A DNA stretch of 64,000 nt from Pseudaquidulcibacter saccharophilus (lineage in GTDB: Bacteria > Pseudomonadota > Alphaproteobacteria > Caulobacterales > Aquidulcibacteraceae): positions 124,001 through 188,000 of the forward strand of contig NZ_JAHWUS010000001.1 in NCBI RefSeq assembly GCF_019455445.1, written 5' to 3'. The translations under genes were made by a program, and so were the position numbers. The notes under the pieces were generated by a model. That model made no database searches, was not told the origin of the DNA, and worked only from the letters and a program-made list of their open reading frames with translations. Numbering within the stretch: position 1 is the stretch's first letter; each line of letters opens with the position of its first letter. Shown here piece by piece: positions 1 to 9,256 of the stretch.

Positions 1-1
1 T

Positions 2-508
2 GAAATTAACACAATCGAAAAATTTAGTGTTGAAGATTTTGTGGTATATCCTGCGCATGGGGTTGGTAAAATTATCGGTATCGAAACCCAAACAGTCGTT
101 GGCATGAAATTAGAAGTATATGTAATTTCCTTTACTCAAGATAAAATGACTTTGCGTGTCCCAACACAAAAAGCGAAATCTTGTGGTCTTCGCGGACTTT
201 CTGGCCCAAGAATTGTTGAAGAATCTTTGCGTACATTAACGGGTCGCGCACGTATTAAACGCGCAATGTGGTCACGCCGCGCCCAAGAATATGAAGCAAA
301 AATCAATTCTGGCGACCTTATCTCAATTGCAGAAGTTGTTCGCGACCTTCACCGCAATACCGACCAGCCTGAACAAAGCTATTCAGAGCGTCAACTTTAT
401 GAAGCGGCACTTGATCGTATGGCACGTGAGTTTGCGGCAATCGACAATTGCGATAAAGATAAAGCAGTTGAAAAGCTTTCTGCAACTTTGGCAAAGCGCG
501 CCGCATAA
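2..508 (+). CDS. carD: CarD family transcriptional regulator (5' end cut by window)
   Basis: CarD-type proteins bind RNA polymerase beta and stabilise open promoter complexes. The reading frame is open from base 2, so the gene begins before the window; the GTG at 41 lies inside the conserved FVVYPAHGVGKI stretch and is not the start. The visible 168 codons hold the CarD_TRCF Tudor-like N-terminal domain (VVYPAHGVG, then KMTLRVP) followed by a helical C-terminal DNA-binding region ending in LAKRAA. It is followed at once by a strong terminator, so it ends its transcript. Family identification is confident from the N-terminal motif and overall length. Confidence 0.93.
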   Translation, partial: EINTIEKFSVEDFVVYPAHGVGKIIGIETQTVVGMKLEVYVISFTQDKMTLRVPTQKAKSCGLRGLSGPRIVEESLRTLTGRARIKRAMWSRRAQEYEAKINSGDLISIAEVVRDLHRNTDQPEQSYSERQLYEAALDRMAREFAAIDNCDKDKAVEKLSATLAKRAA

Positions 509-532
509 TTTGATAAAACAAATTATATAAAC

Positions 533-562
533 AAAAGACCGGTATTTTACCGGTCTTTTTTT
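533..562. terminator. Bidirectional intrinsic terminator between carD and the MFS gene
   Basis: The stem AAAAGACCGGTA pairs with TACCGGTCTTTT around a TTT loop, with a T run on the + strand and the complementary run on the - strand. It follows the carD stop by about 25 bases and overlaps the last codons of the convergent MFS gene, so one hairpin can end both transcripts. Confidence 0.9.
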
Positions 563-1809
563 ATTACCACCAAGCTATTGGCGGTTACAATTGCAATCAA
601 TGACATTGCCGCACACAAAGTTGCAACCGATGCCCAGCCACCATTGTGCCACAATATTCCACCTAGCGATCCAACAATACTTGAACCAAAATAATAAAAT
701 AACAAATATAACGATGAAGCATGCCCTTTGTTTTCTTTGGCAATGAAACCAATTGAAGAGCTTGCGGCCGCATGGGCAATGAAAAATCCAGTTGTTACCA
801 ATATAATCGCAAAAATAATTGTAACTATTGATGATAAGAATGAAACCAAAACACCAGCCAGCATCAATGTAAAGCCGCCAATCATAACAGGTTTACGCCC
901 AATCTTATCGGAAAGTCCGCCCGCTAATGATGATGAAATCACGCCGAAGCCAAATGCCAAAAACAGCATGGCAATCATAAACTGACTAAGGTTAAATGGT
1001 GGGGCGCTAAGGCGGAATGTTGTATAATTAAATATGGTTACGAATATACCGGTAAGCAAAAACCCAAGTAGGTAAACTCGTAATAGGTTTTTATTCGACA
1101 AATGGCTTTTCCATGCATTAAAATGGAACCCAATGTCCAATTTATTAGTTCGCACAGAATTACGCGGGGCAGGTAATAAAACATAAAATGCAAATGCCGA
1201 TAATATACAAATTATTCCCATCAATGCCATTGCAAGATGCCATGATGTAAATTCGGTCAAGGCCCCCATTCCGACGCGGCCAACCATCGCGCCAAAGCCG
1301 TTACCAGCAATATAAAGCCCCATGGATCTCCCAAGATTTTTTGGATTAATCTCTTCTGATATATATGCCATTGCCACGGCAGGAACACCGCCAAGAACAA
1401 AGCCTTCTAATGCCCTTGCCAATAAAAGCTGATGCCAATGCGGTACAAAGGCGGCGATAAAATTTAATATCGCTCCCGATAACATCGAAACATATATCAT
1501 TTTTTTGCGGTCAAAAATTTGTGAGATTGCGCCCATCAAGAAAATTGAAATCGCCAAGAAAAATGTCGTTAATGATAGCGCAAGCGAACTATTTGCAGGG
1601 CTTACGCCAAAGCTTTTTGCAAATGCAGGCAATAATGGCTGCACACAATAAATCATGGAAAAACTGGCAAAGCCAACAAAAAATAACGCAATCCCGGTAT
1701 TATTATATTCCTTGGTTCCAGCACTTATATATTTATCGAGCGTCACCGCACCATTAGCGCCAGCGCTATAGTTCGCGTAATTATCTATTATTTTTTCCTG
1801 ATAAGCCAT
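547..1809 (-). CDS. MFS transporter, YnfM-like efflux family
   Basis: Predicted inner-membrane major facilitator of about 420 residues with 12 hydrophobic segments. Family hallmarks are the loop-2 motif region (MGAISQIFDRKKMI) and its second-half counterpart (GGLSDKIGRKPVMI). The closest family by eye is the YnfM/drug-proton antiporter group; the substrate cannot be read from sequence. An upstream ATG at 1830 exists, but the ATG at 1809 has a GAG-type ribosome site 4-6 bases before it, so 1809 is preferred. It is divergent from a LysR gene, the common arrangement in which the regulator controls the exporter. Its last codons lie inside the shared terminator. Confidence 0.85.
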   Translation of the reverse strand: MAYQEKIIDNYANYSAGANGAVTLDKYISAGTKEYNNTGIALFFVGFASFSMIYCVQPLLPAFAKSFGVSPANSSLALSLTTFFLAISIFLMGAISQIFDRKKMIYVSMLSGAILNFIAAFVPHWHQLLLARALEGFVLGGVPAVAMAYISEEINPKNLGRSMGLYIAGNGFGAMVGRVGMGALTEFTSWHLAMALMGIICILSAFAFYVLLPAPRNSVRTNKLDIGFHFNAWKSHLSNKNLLRVYLLGFLLTGIFVTIFNYTTFRLSAPPFNLSQFMIAMLFLAFGFGVISSSLAGGLSDKIGRKPVMIGGFTLMLAGVLVSFLSSIVTIIFAIILVTTGFFIAHAAASSSIGFIAKENKGHASSLYLLFYYFGSSIVGSLGGILWHNGGWASVATLCAAMSLIAIVTANSLVVIKKDR

Positions 1810-1831
1810 TTTTATCTCTTTTTTTGGCATT

Positions 1832-1882
1832 ATATGGAAAATTATATATAGTTCTAATATATTGCTCAGGCATTATCCATAT
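1832..1882. promoter_or_regulatory. Divergent promoter region with ATATGGA/TCCATAT inverted repeat
   Basis: The short AT-rich gap between the MFS and LysR genes carries ATATGGA (1832-1838) and TCCATAT (1876-1882), a 7-base inverted repeat with arms one to two helical turns from each start. LysR proteins usually bind such sites in the divergent gap. Binding by this LysR protein is inference. Confidence 0.35.
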
Positions 1883-1896
1883 GTTATAAATATATC

Positions 1897-2790
1897 ATGG
1901 AGCTTAGACATATCAGATATTTTCTTAAAATTGCAGAAGAAGGCAATTTTACACGCGCTGCCGCACAATTAGGGATTGGGCAACCACCATTAAGCCAACA
2001 GATACATAATCTTGAAGCTGAAATTGGTTATCCATTATTTCATCGGCTTTCACATGGTGTCGAATTAACGCCGGCAGGACAAGCATTTTATGAAAAAGTA
2101 CAGGATTTCCCGCAACGGGCATTTAATTCAATTCTTGCGGCACAAAAGGCGGCCCGCGGTGAAACCGGAACGCTTGCACTTGGGATTACGGGTGCAACCG
2201 CACTAAACCCACATGTACCGCATACAATACGTGATTTTAGACATAAGTTCCCTGACGTAGAATTAAAAATTGAAGAGGCAAACGGGTTAGAACTTATCAA
2301 GCATCTATATGATGGCAGGCTTGATGTCGCTATTTTTAGGTCGTCTTCAAAAGATCCTGATGACTTGCACATTGTAAAATTAGGGCAAGAAGAATTGATG
2401 GCGGCATTGCCTGCTAATCACCCTCTGGCGCAAAATAATCATGAAATAAATATCAATGATTTATGTGATGAGCCATTAATCCTTACTCCACGTGATCTTG
2501 GCACAAGTTTGCATGACGCAACAATTAAGGCGTTTAAGGATGCGGGAATAGAACCAAAATTAGGGCCACCCGCACCACATATTGCTTCAATAATGTCATT
2601 GGTTTCGGCGGAATTGGGTGTTGCCTTGGTTCCAAAATCAACCCGTCAATTGGCATTGGATGGGGTTAAATTTATCCCGTTAATAGCACCCGCCCCGAAA
2701 ATCACGCTAATCATTGGCAGCCATAAAACAAAATCATCGCCAATTGCACAAAATTTCATTGCACTGGCAACAAAAGTTTTCGCGAGTTAA
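1897..2790 (+). CDS. LysR family transcriptional regulator
   Basis: A 297-residue LysR-type regulator of typical length. The N-terminal winged helix-turn-helix (MELRHIRYFLKIAEEGNFTRAA, then QPPLSQQIHNLE and LFHR) is followed by a periplasmic-binding-protein-like effector domain from about residue 90. The N terminus resembles the BenM/CatM-type subgroup that binds aromatic or organic acid effectors, but the effector is not known here. It is transcribed away from the MFS transporter and probably controls it. A hairpin terminator follows directly. Confidence 0.92.
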   Translation: MELRHIRYFLKIAEEGNFTRAAAQLGIGQPPLSQQIHNLEAEIGYPLFHRLSHGVELTPAGQAFYEKVQDFPQRAFNSILAAQKAARGETGTLALGITGATALNPHVPHTIRDFRHKFPDVELKIEEANGLELIKHLYDGRLDVAIFRSSSKDPDDLHIVKLGQEELMAALPANHPLAQNNHEININDLCDEPLILTPRDLGTSLHDATIKAFKDAGIEPKLGPPAPHIASIMSLVSAELGVALVPKSTRQLALDGVKFIPLIAPAPKITLIIGSHKTKSSPIAQNFIALATKVFAS

Positions 2791-2795
2791 AAATA

Positions 2796-2821
2796 GAAAA
2801 GGCCGCAAATTGCGACCTTTC
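2796..2821. terminator. Intrinsic terminator between convergent lysR and hsp20
   Basis: AAAGG-C-CGCAA pairs with TTGCG-A-CCTTT around a short loop with one mismatch, flanked by A-rich and T-containing sequence. It sits just after the lysR stop and just after the hsp20 stop on the other strand. Confidence 0.6.
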
Positions 2822-2842
2822 CAATCAACGATCTTAAATTAA

Positions 2843-3328
2843 TTAAGCGACTTCTTTGGCTTGCTTACTGTCGTTATTTGCCGTTTTTTCAATTGTTGGC
2901 AAATTTTCAACATTGCCGATTGAAATTTTGCGCGGCTTTGCCGCTTCTGGAATTTCACGTTTGAGGTCGATTACCAAAAGACCGTTTTCAAGATTTGCAC
3001 CAACAACTTTCACATGGTCTGCAAGCTGGAAACGGCGTTCAAACGCGCGTTCAGCGATACCACGATGAAGATATTTGGTTTCTTCAACATTTGTTGTTTT
3101 GTCACCTTTAACGGTTAAAAGACCTTCTTTAATTTCAATATCAAGGTCGTTTTGGGCAAAACCTGCGACCGCAATTTCAATGCGATACTGGTCTTCGTCA
3201 AACTGCATCACATTATAAGGCGGCCAATTTGGTGCCTGTTCCTGACGAGCAGCAGTTTCGATAAGGTTTGCCATACGGTCAAAACCAACAATTGTTCTGT
3301 AAAGTGGTGATAAATCAATATTTCTCAT
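2843..3328 (-). CDS. Small heat shock protein, Hsp20/IbpA family
   Basis: ATP-independent holdase chaperone that binds unfolding proteins during heat stress in the cytoplasm. The 161-residue product starts MRNIDLSPLYRTIVGFDRM, the classic IbpA-type N terminus, and has the alpha-crystallin domain (YRIEIAVAGFAQNDLDIEI, GLLTVKGDK, HRGIAERAFERRFQLADHV) and a C-terminal tail. The frame stays open 39 codons further upstream, but GGAG six bases before the ATG at 3328 and family alignment fix the start. That upstream stretch is better read as a structured 5' leader with an RpoH-like promoter. Confidence 0.93.
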   Translation of the reverse strand: MRNIDLSPLYRTIVGFDRMANLIETAARQEQAPNWPPYNVMQFDEDQYRIEIAVAGFAQNDLDIEIKEGLLTVKGDKTTNVEETKYLHRGIAERAFERRFQLADHVKVVGANLENGLLVIDLKREIPEAAKPRKISIGNVENLPTIEKTANNDSKQAKEVA

Positions 3329-3467
3329 AAGATTCTCCATTCTTAAGCAATCAAATGTGTCCAAAAGCCGCAAACGCGGGATTTGAACGGGCTTCACTTT
3401 GTCGTCATCCCAATAAGGCAATGATTTAAAAGTGTTTTTTCGCATCCAAAACCATTCTGCAATGCGA
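3329..3467 (-). promoter_or_regulatory. Candidate ROSE-like RNA thermometer in the hsp20 leader
   Basis: The roughly 139-nt leader between the probable transcription start and the hsp20 ATG ends in GATTGCTTAAGAATGGAG followed by AATCTT and the ATG. The TTGCT element opposite the GGAG ribosome site is the signature of ROSE thermosensors, which mask the Shine-Dalgarno in alphaproteobacterial small heat shock genes. An upstream CCGC-GTTT-GCGG hairpin and an AAGCC/GGCTT pairing add structure. The call rests on motif and position only. Confidence 0.55.
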
Positions 3468-3474
3468 ATAAATT

Positions 3475-3505
3475 AAATAAAGGTATTAAAAATGAGGCTT
3501 TCAAG
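3475..3505 (-). promoter_or_regulatory. RpoH (sigma32)-like promoter of hsp20
   Basis: On the minus strand CTTGAAA (3499-3505) is followed after 15 bases by CCTTTATTT (3475-3483), close to the heat-shock sigma factor consensus (CTTGAAA and CCCAT-type -10). It places the start of transcription near 3467, giving the long leader described for hsp20. Confidence 0.55.
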
Positions 3506-3651
3506 AGGCTGTTCATCAATTTGCTGAAAAATTTAATGTTTGTTTGCTTGAACCAATTCTCCAAAAAAGATAAACCATAACAGAAGGTTTTGAAAAATTA
3601 TTTTATTTGGCGAATTTTACCGCTTTATAGTCGGCGGCAAATCACGGGAGA

Positions 3652-5754
3652 ATGCGTTTGCGTAAATATAAGGTTTCACATAACGCGAAGAAGAGTCTTC
3701 TGGCATCTTGTGCTTTGTTTATTTTGCCATTGTTTGCTTCTAATATGGCATTCGCACAAAATGAAGATGAGCGGATGGCTTCGATTCCTGCTGATAATAT
3801 TGCACAAGCAGCGCCACGTGTTACGCTTAATGAAACCGATAAAATAAAACTTCGCGCCGCCGTCAACAGTAGTGTACGCGTTGAAATAAACCGCGATAAA
3901 TACCGGCACCCCGAACAAACCATCGAATTTTTTGGGATTAAGCCAGACGCCACTGTTATCGAGATCTGGCCTGGTCAAGGTTGGTACACCTCAATTCTTG
4001 GTCCCTATTTGAAAAGTGGCGGCGGGCATTTGGTTGCCGCAAATTTTGATACCGCAACGACAAATTCTGATTTGGTTCAAAAAGTTGTCGATAGCTTTAG
4101 GGACAAATTTTCATCCCATCCAGAGGTTTATGGCGATGTGCAAATTGTTCCATTTGGTCCACGTTCTGGGGCAATGGTTCCCGATGGAACAGCCGATGCA
4201 GTATTAACATTCCGCAACATCCATAATTGGATGGCGCAAGGCTGGTCCGATAAAGCATTTGACGATTTTTACCGCGCCTTAAAACCCGGTGGTATTTTGG
4301 GCATCGAAGAACATCGTGCAGATGAAGATACGCCCCAAGACCCTATGGCTGCGGACGGTTATGTTCGCCAAGATTATGTCATTAGCCTTGCCAAGGACGC
4401 AGGTTTTGAACTGGTAGATGCATCAGAAATTAATGCGAATGCCAAAGACACCAAAGACCATCCGTTTGGGGTTTGGACATTGCCACCAGTTTTGCGCACG
4501 GCACCAATGGGGCAAGCACCAAATCCGAAATTTGATTCAAACCGATATAATGCAATTGGTGAAAGCGATCGCATGACGCTTTTATTCCGCAAACCTTTGA
4601 AAGTTGATAAACCGCCGGTAATGGCGGAAAAATCTGGTCCGATTCCTATTCCAGTATTTTTTGGCGATAAGAAACCGAAAAAAGGTAAGGCCGATACTAA
4701 AACTGCATTGGCAAAAAACCCAACAATCGCAAGCCTAAATCCGTTTGATAAAAAGCCTCAAGAAACCACAGTAACACCAAATACTGTCGTAAGTTCGCCA
4801 GTTATAGAAAAGACAGAAACCAAAGCTGTGGCGCTTAATGAAGCCGCCAAGTCAGAAGAGGCAAAGGCCAAAGCAGTTATTTTAACCAAGCCACCTAGCT
4901 GGGACAAAGGCGCACCAAAGCAAGAGACTGTAAAAGCTGATGCCAATGTTAAGGCACCAATTGTTACAGAACCGCCAAAAGAAACCGCAATTGTGAAAAC
5001 TGAAGCAGATGTGGAAAAAACAATTGTTGATACAGCAAAAACGACAAATGAAACCCCGGTTAATAACACAACAGTTAACACCACAGAGGTTAAACCAGAA
5101 ATTCCAGTATTGCCGGAAAATATTATAACTAATGACAAGCCGGCAGAAATTACAAAAGAAGCAAAACCAACAGAAACCAAGGCTGATTTGACCAATCCTG
5201 CAAAAGTTGAAGCACCAGCAGTTCACAAAAAACCTGAAACCAAGGCTCCTGCTAAAGCTTCGGCAAAAGCTAAAACAGATACAAAAGAAAAAGCCACAAA
5301 AACCGAACCAGCATCAAAAAATGCTACAAAGGATACAAAAGGTAAAATCACTAAAAAAGTTGATAGCAAGGAAGATGCAAAAACCACGTCAAAAGGTGCA
5401 AAGGCAACAAATAATAAAACATCTTCTAAAACGTCTGCCAAGAACACCGATAAGGCAGATGTAAAATCTAAAACATCTTCAAAAACTGGTACTAAAACCA
5501 CTAAGCCTGAGGAAAAAACGACTAAAACCGGTTCCAAAGCTACAAGCAAATCTGGCACAAAAGCCGATAGCAAGACCACAGACAAAAAGACAAATTCAAA
5601 AACGGCTTCTAAACCTGCGGTAAGCAGCGAAAAGAAACCAGCCAGTAAAACTGATACAAAAGCAAAAACCACAGCAAAACCAGCGACAAAAACAAGCACT
5701 AAATCAAAGAATGCTAATGTTCCTGATTGGTCTGCACCAAAGAAACATAAATAA
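3652..5754 (+). CDS. Exported methyltransferase-like protein (COG4798 type) with long Lys/Thr-rich tail
   Basis: 700 residues. Residues 1-36 form a signal peptide (basic start, hydrophobic core, ASNMAFA cleavage region). Residues about 50-290 match the predicted exported SAM-methyltransferase family COG4798: VIEIWPGQGWYTSIL resembles motif I, and LTFRNIHNWM and FYRALKPGGILGIEEH follow. From about residue 330 to the end the protein is low complexity, dominated by Lys, Thr, Ala and Ser with few hydrophobics, so about half the protein is a disordered, strongly basic tail. A GGGAG lies almost against the ATG, so spacing is poor. Convergent with the DUF4175 gene, stop codons adjoining. Function and target are unknown; the tail could bind polyanions or the cell wall. 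Confidence 0.75.
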   Translation: MRLRKYKVSHNAKKSLLASCALFILPLFASNMAFAQNEDERMASIPADNIAQAAPRVTLNETDKIKLRAAVNSSVRVEINRDKYRHPEQTIEFFGIKPDATVIEIWPGQGWYTSILGPYLKSGGGHLVAANFDTATTNSDLVQKVVDSFRDKFSSHPEVYGDVQIVPFGPRSGAMVPDGTADAVLTFRNIHNWMAQGWSDKAFDDFYRALKPGGILGIEEHRADEDTPQDPMAADGYVRQDYVISLAKDAGFELVDASEINANAKDTKDHPFGVWTLPPVLRTAPMGQAPNPKFDSNRYNAIGESDRMTLLFRKPLKVDKPPVMAEKSGPIPIPVFFGDKKPKKGKADTKTALAKNPTIASLNPFDKKPQETTVTPNTVVSSPVIEKTETKAVALNEAAKSEEAKAKAVILTKPPSWDKGAPKQETVKADANVKAPIVTEPPKETAIVKTEADVEKTIVDTAKTTNETPVNNTTVNTTEVKPEIPVLPENIITNDKPAEITKEAKPTETKADLTNPAKVEAPAVHKKPETKAPAKASAKAKTDTKEKATKTEPASKNATKDTKGKITKKVDSKEDAKTTSKGAKATNNKTSSKTSAKNTDKADVKSKTSSKTGTKTTKPEEKTTKTGSKATSKSGTKADSKTTDKKTNSKTASKPAVSSEKKPASKTDTKAKTTAKPATKTSTKSKNANVPDWSAPKKHK

Positions 5755-8109
5755 TTATTTTTTCTTTAGCAGGTTTTCGTAATAATCACGCTCGTCACTA
5801 TCGCTGTCGGGGTTCGATAATTTTTCGCGAAGGGTTTTGATAATATCGCGTACGCGGTTTTTATCCTGATTGGGCGGTATTTTTGTCTTTTCGCCTTTGC
5901 CATTTTCACTGTTACCGCGATTATTATCATCGGTTGCACGTCCTAATGGATCTTTATTATCGCTGTTATCCTGATTTTGATCTGCACTTTGTTTTAGATT
6001 TTGCAATGCTTGCGCCTGTTCCTTCAACGCGCCCTGCAAATCACCGTTTTTAAGTGCCTGCTCTGCATTTTTCATATTTTGCTGGGCTGCATTAAGGGCA
6101 TCGTCATTTTTGCCCTGTTTCAACATTTCTAGGTTTTGTTCGAGCGCTTTTTGCTTTTGCGCCAATTCTTCGTTGGATTTTGGATTTTTACCATTTGCCG
6201 AAGCAGCATTGTTGGTATCGTCCATTAAATCTCGTTGTTGATTTACCAGATCTGATGGGTTGGCATTTTCTTCGCCACCGCTTTGTTTACTAACGCTTAG
6301 ATTCTGCATTAATTCATCAAGCTGATCTAGTTGTGAAAGGGCGTCGTCACTATTGCCATTTTTGGCATTTTCCTCAATGTCATCCATCATTTTTTGCAAA
6401 TTATCACCGCTTAGGTTTGATTTGTCTTCAACCTCCATATCACCGCTATCGCCTTGTTGTTGAGATAACTCGGCAATATGTTGCGCAATTGCATTGTTTA
6501 ACTCTTGACGTAATTGGCTTAACTCCTCTTGGCTTGCGCCATTTTGAATTGCTTGTTTAAGTTTTTGGATTGCATCACTAACTTTTGACTTGGTGTCTTG
6601 GGAATCTGCTATTGATTGCTGTAATATTTCCCATAATATGTTTGCAGCTTTGTGGGCTTCTTTTGTGCTTCTTGCCCCGTCCAAAGACGCAAGTGCATAA
6701 GAAATACCATTCAGATAAGAAACCGGTAATTCAAGATTTTTGGCATTATTAATCCCATTCAAAAGCGCATATGCTTTTTTAATATTTTTTGGTGCGGCGG
6801 ATAAATAATCGCTAGCATCAATATTATCACCATTAATATTGGCGTAATTAAACAAAACAGATTTATACGGGTGCGTTTCACGCAAAATCATAAGCCTTAT
6901 TTCCGCAATCGCACGCGAAAAATCATTTGAAAAAACTGGTAGCGGAACATTTATTAATTTAATTTGTGAACGGGCGGGTTTATCGTCGCTATTGGCAATT
7001 TCAATCCAGGCCTGCGCATCATAACCAACAAGCGGGCTTTCGGCGGTTGGTATTATGATATTATTTTCACCGCTATTTATATCTTTGATATTTATTTCAT
7101 GGGTTGAAAGTAATTCATTACCATCAACTTTACCCTTTAGAACCAATTGTGCGCGCGAAACCGCATTTTTGTCATTAATGGTAAAATGGGCGGCAATTGA
7201 AGTTGTTCCAACCGGATTAAAATCAACCTTGCCTTTAAATCTTGGTACCGGCGGCCTAATAATTTCAATATTCCACTTTTTTCGCGTGCCGAAATAATTT
7301 AATTTCAAAGTACCTGAATTATGCAATATAATACGGGTTTGAAATTTGCCATCCGTTACCTTATCCAATTTTTTTGTTATTCCGCCGATGGTGATTTTGG
7401 GTGCAAACTTCGCACCATTAACTTCAATTTCAATTTCACTACCGTCTTTTATCTCATTATCCTTGGCCTCTAAAGGAATTATCGCGCCTTGGTTATCTTT
7501 TGCTACCACCCAAGCATTAATTGATTTTGGTGCACCGCCAAAATATACCGCAAAATCTGGCTTCAACACTGGTAATGAGTGTTTATAATCAATCCCAACA
7601 ATCATAAAAACTAATGAAAACGCGGTAAGCAATAATTTATCCGCCGCAATTAATCGTGGAAAATATATGCGCGGCTTTATTTTTATTTGTCCAAGACGTT
7701 CAACCTCATAAAGCCATAAATTTTTATCACCATTTAGCGGTCGACTTCCTAGAATAGATAATGGCGAAAGTGCAGTTAAATTATAATGCTTTTCAAAAAT
7801 GGTTTCGGCAACTTCATACTTAAATGGGTTAATTTTTCTCAAGCTTTTAATTAAAAAATATATTGCGGCTGCGTATCCAACGACCATAATTGTCGTAGAT
7901 AAAATTGAATATAAATTTTCAGAAATCGGTAACAATTTAATAATTGGTACAAGGCAAGTTATTGAAAAAATAATTGTTAATGGCAAAAGTGCAGCGCTGA
8001 TTATAGACCAAAGGTTTTCGGTGAAAATAATCTTGTTTATCTCTTTGCGCGCAAGGGTTTCAAAAGTTTTTACCCCGTTAAATTCATCATTGTTGGCAAT
8101 TTGGTTCAT
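5755..8109 (-). CDS. DUF4175 domain-containing membrane protein (TIGR02302 type)
   Basis: 784-residue predicted inner-membrane protein. Three hydrophobic helices lie in the first ~180 residues (LPLTIIFSITCLV region, a second at about 70-90, and LLLTAFSLVFMIVGI). A beta-rich extracytoplasmic part follows, then a long Gln/Asn/Asp-rich helical C terminus from about residue 500 with repeated Leu-Gln-Gln patterns likely to form coiled coil. This layout is that of the alphaproteobacterial DUF4175/TIGR02302 family, whose role is not established. Its ATG overlaps the stop of the upstream oxidoreductase gene by 4 bases, suggesting translational coupling. Confidence 0.85.
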   Translation of the reverse strand: MNQIANNDEFNGVKTFETLARKEINKIIFTENLWSIISAALLPLTIIFSITCLVPIIKLLPISENLYSILSTTIMVVGYAAAIYFLIKSLRKINPFKYEVAETIFEKHYNLTALSPLSILGSRPLNGDKNLWLYEVERLGQIKIKPRIYFPRLIAADKLLLTAFSLVFMIVGIDYKHSLPVLKPDFAVYFGGAPKSINAWVVAKDNQGAIIPLEAKDNEIKDGSEIEIEVNGAKFAPKITIGGITKKLDKVTDGKFQTRIILHNSGTLKLNYFGTRKKWNIEIIRPPVPRFKGKVDFNPVGTTSIAAHFTINDKNAVSRAQLVLKGKVDGNELLSTHEINIKDINSGENNIIIPTAESPLVGYDAQAWIEIANSDDKPARSQIKLINVPLPVFSNDFSRAIAEIRLMILRETHPYKSVLFNYANINGDNIDASDYLSAAPKNIKKAYALLNGINNAKNLELPVSYLNGISYALASLDGARSTKEAHKAANILWEILQQSIADSQDTKSKVSDAIQKLKQAIQNGASQEELSQLRQELNNAIAQHIAELSQQQGDSGDMEVEDKSNLSGDNLQKMMDDIEENAKNGNSDDALSQLDQLDELMQNLSVSKQSGGEENANPSDLVNQQRDLMDDTNNAASANGKNPKSNEELAQKQKALEQNLEMLKQGKNDDALNAAQQNMKNAEQALKNGDLQGALKEQAQALQNLKQSADQNQDNSDNKDPLGRATDDNNRGNSENGKGEKTKIPPNQDKNRVRDIIKTLREKLSNPDSDSDERDYYENLLKKK

Positions 8110-9203
8110 CGCAATTTTTCCGCAATATATTCACCAATTGCCATTGATGAAGTAAGGCCCGGGCTATCTATACCAAATAAACAAACCAAGCCATCAAGCG
8201 AATGCGTATCACTAAATAAAATACGAAAATCTTCAAAATCATGAAGAGAGTTTCCAATTTTTGGCCTTATGCCCGCATAATCTGGTGATAAAAGTTTTTC
8301 ATCAACTTGCGACCAATATTGTCGTATTGAATTTGCAAACTTATCTCGTTTATTTTCATCAACTTGATAGTCGATAGTTTGGCTTTCTTCCATATCCGGC
8401 CCAAAACGCGCATGCCCTGCCGCATCGGGGGTTAAATGTATGCCAAGCGCCGTTGATGTTGGTAAAGGGTATATAAGACGGCTAAAAGGTGCCTTGCCCA
8501 TATAGCGGAAATAATTCCCTTTGCCATAGCGCATTTTGGGGACAAAATTTTCCAAGCCAACAACACGCTTTGCCACCTCTTCAGACCATAGCCCAGCACT
8601 AAGAATTAGTGTATTTGCGGTGATTTCGGTTGGGCTTTCACCACCTGTTTTAATGTGCCATACCCCATCTTTACGCTCGGCATGTTCAAAGGGCGTGCCT
8701 TTAACCAAAAACCCGCCACTATCCTCAATATCACCCAAAAACCCCAGCATCATGGAATGGGAATCAACGATGCCTGATGTAGGTGAATAAATTGCCGCCA
8801 CCGCATTCAATGCCGGTTCAAGAGTTTTAACGCGCGCACCGTCCCAAATTTCTAAATCAGGCACACCATTATCATTGCCCTTTTGCAAAATGGCTTCAAG
8901 ACCCTTTATTTCATTATCATTTGTGGCAACAATGAATTTGGTGATTGGGTTTGCCATTATACCGCGCGGTGCACAATATTCATAAATCATGCGATTGCCG
9001 CGCACGCAAAAGCGGGCTTTTAATGTATCTTTGGGATAATACATTCCAGCATGAATAACTTCGGAATTACGCGAAGAGGTTTCTTCGCCAAAGCCGTGAT
9101 TTTTTTCAAGCACAATAACGCTTTGCCCGCCTAGCGCCAATGCACGACCAACGCCAAGCCCGACAATACCCGCACCAATTATGCAAACGTCAATATCTGC
9201 CAT
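8106..9203 (-). CDS. FAD-dependent oxidoreductase, L-2-hydroxyglutarate oxidase-like
   Basis: 365-residue D-amino-acid-oxidase-fold flavoprotein. The N-terminal dinucleotide motif is VCIIGAGIVGLGVGRAL, followed by SSRNSEVIHAGMYYP, a signature of the LhgO/COG0579 group that oxidises L-2-hydroxyglutarate to 2-oxoglutarate. The C terminus has FGIDSPGLTSSMAIGEYIA. An in-frame start five codons earlier (9218) exists, but MADIDVCII fits the family. It lies between ppc and DUF4175 on the same strand and overlaps the latter by 4 bases. The group also includes glycerol and malate oxidases, so the substrate is inferred. Confidence 0.82.
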   Translation of the reverse strand: MADIDVCIIGAGIVGLGVGRALALGGQSVIVLEKNHGFGEETSSRNSEVIHAGMYYPKDTLKARFCVRGNRMIYEYCAPRGIMANPITKFIVATNDNEIKGLEAILQKGNDNGVPDLEIWDGARVKTLEPALNAVAAIYSPTSGIVDSHSMMLGFLGDIEDSGGFLVKGTPFEHAERKDGVWHIKTGGESPTEITANTLILSAGLWSEEVAKRVVGLENFVPKMRYGKGNYFRYMGKAPFSRLIYPLPTSTALGIHLTPDAAGHARFGPDMEESQTIDYQVDENKRDKFANSIRQYWSQVDEKLLSPDYAGIRPKIGNSLHDFEDFRILFSDTHSLDGLVCLFGIDSPGLTSSMAIGEYIAEKLR

Positions 9204-9256
9204 AAGGCACGCTACCAATTAATAATCATCAATTCAATTATTAATTACCAATATAA

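Noticed and set aside
3329-3445. Upstream 39 codons in frame with hsp20
   Set aside because: The ATG at 3328 has the ribosome site and family N terminus; the upstream part reads better as a leader RNA.
4758-5699. Long minus-strand reading frames (145 and 158 codons) opposite the methyltransferase tail
   Set aside because: They mirror the Lys/Thr-rich repeats (AAA/ACA codons read as TTT/TGT), with hydrophobic low-complexity products and no ribosome site.
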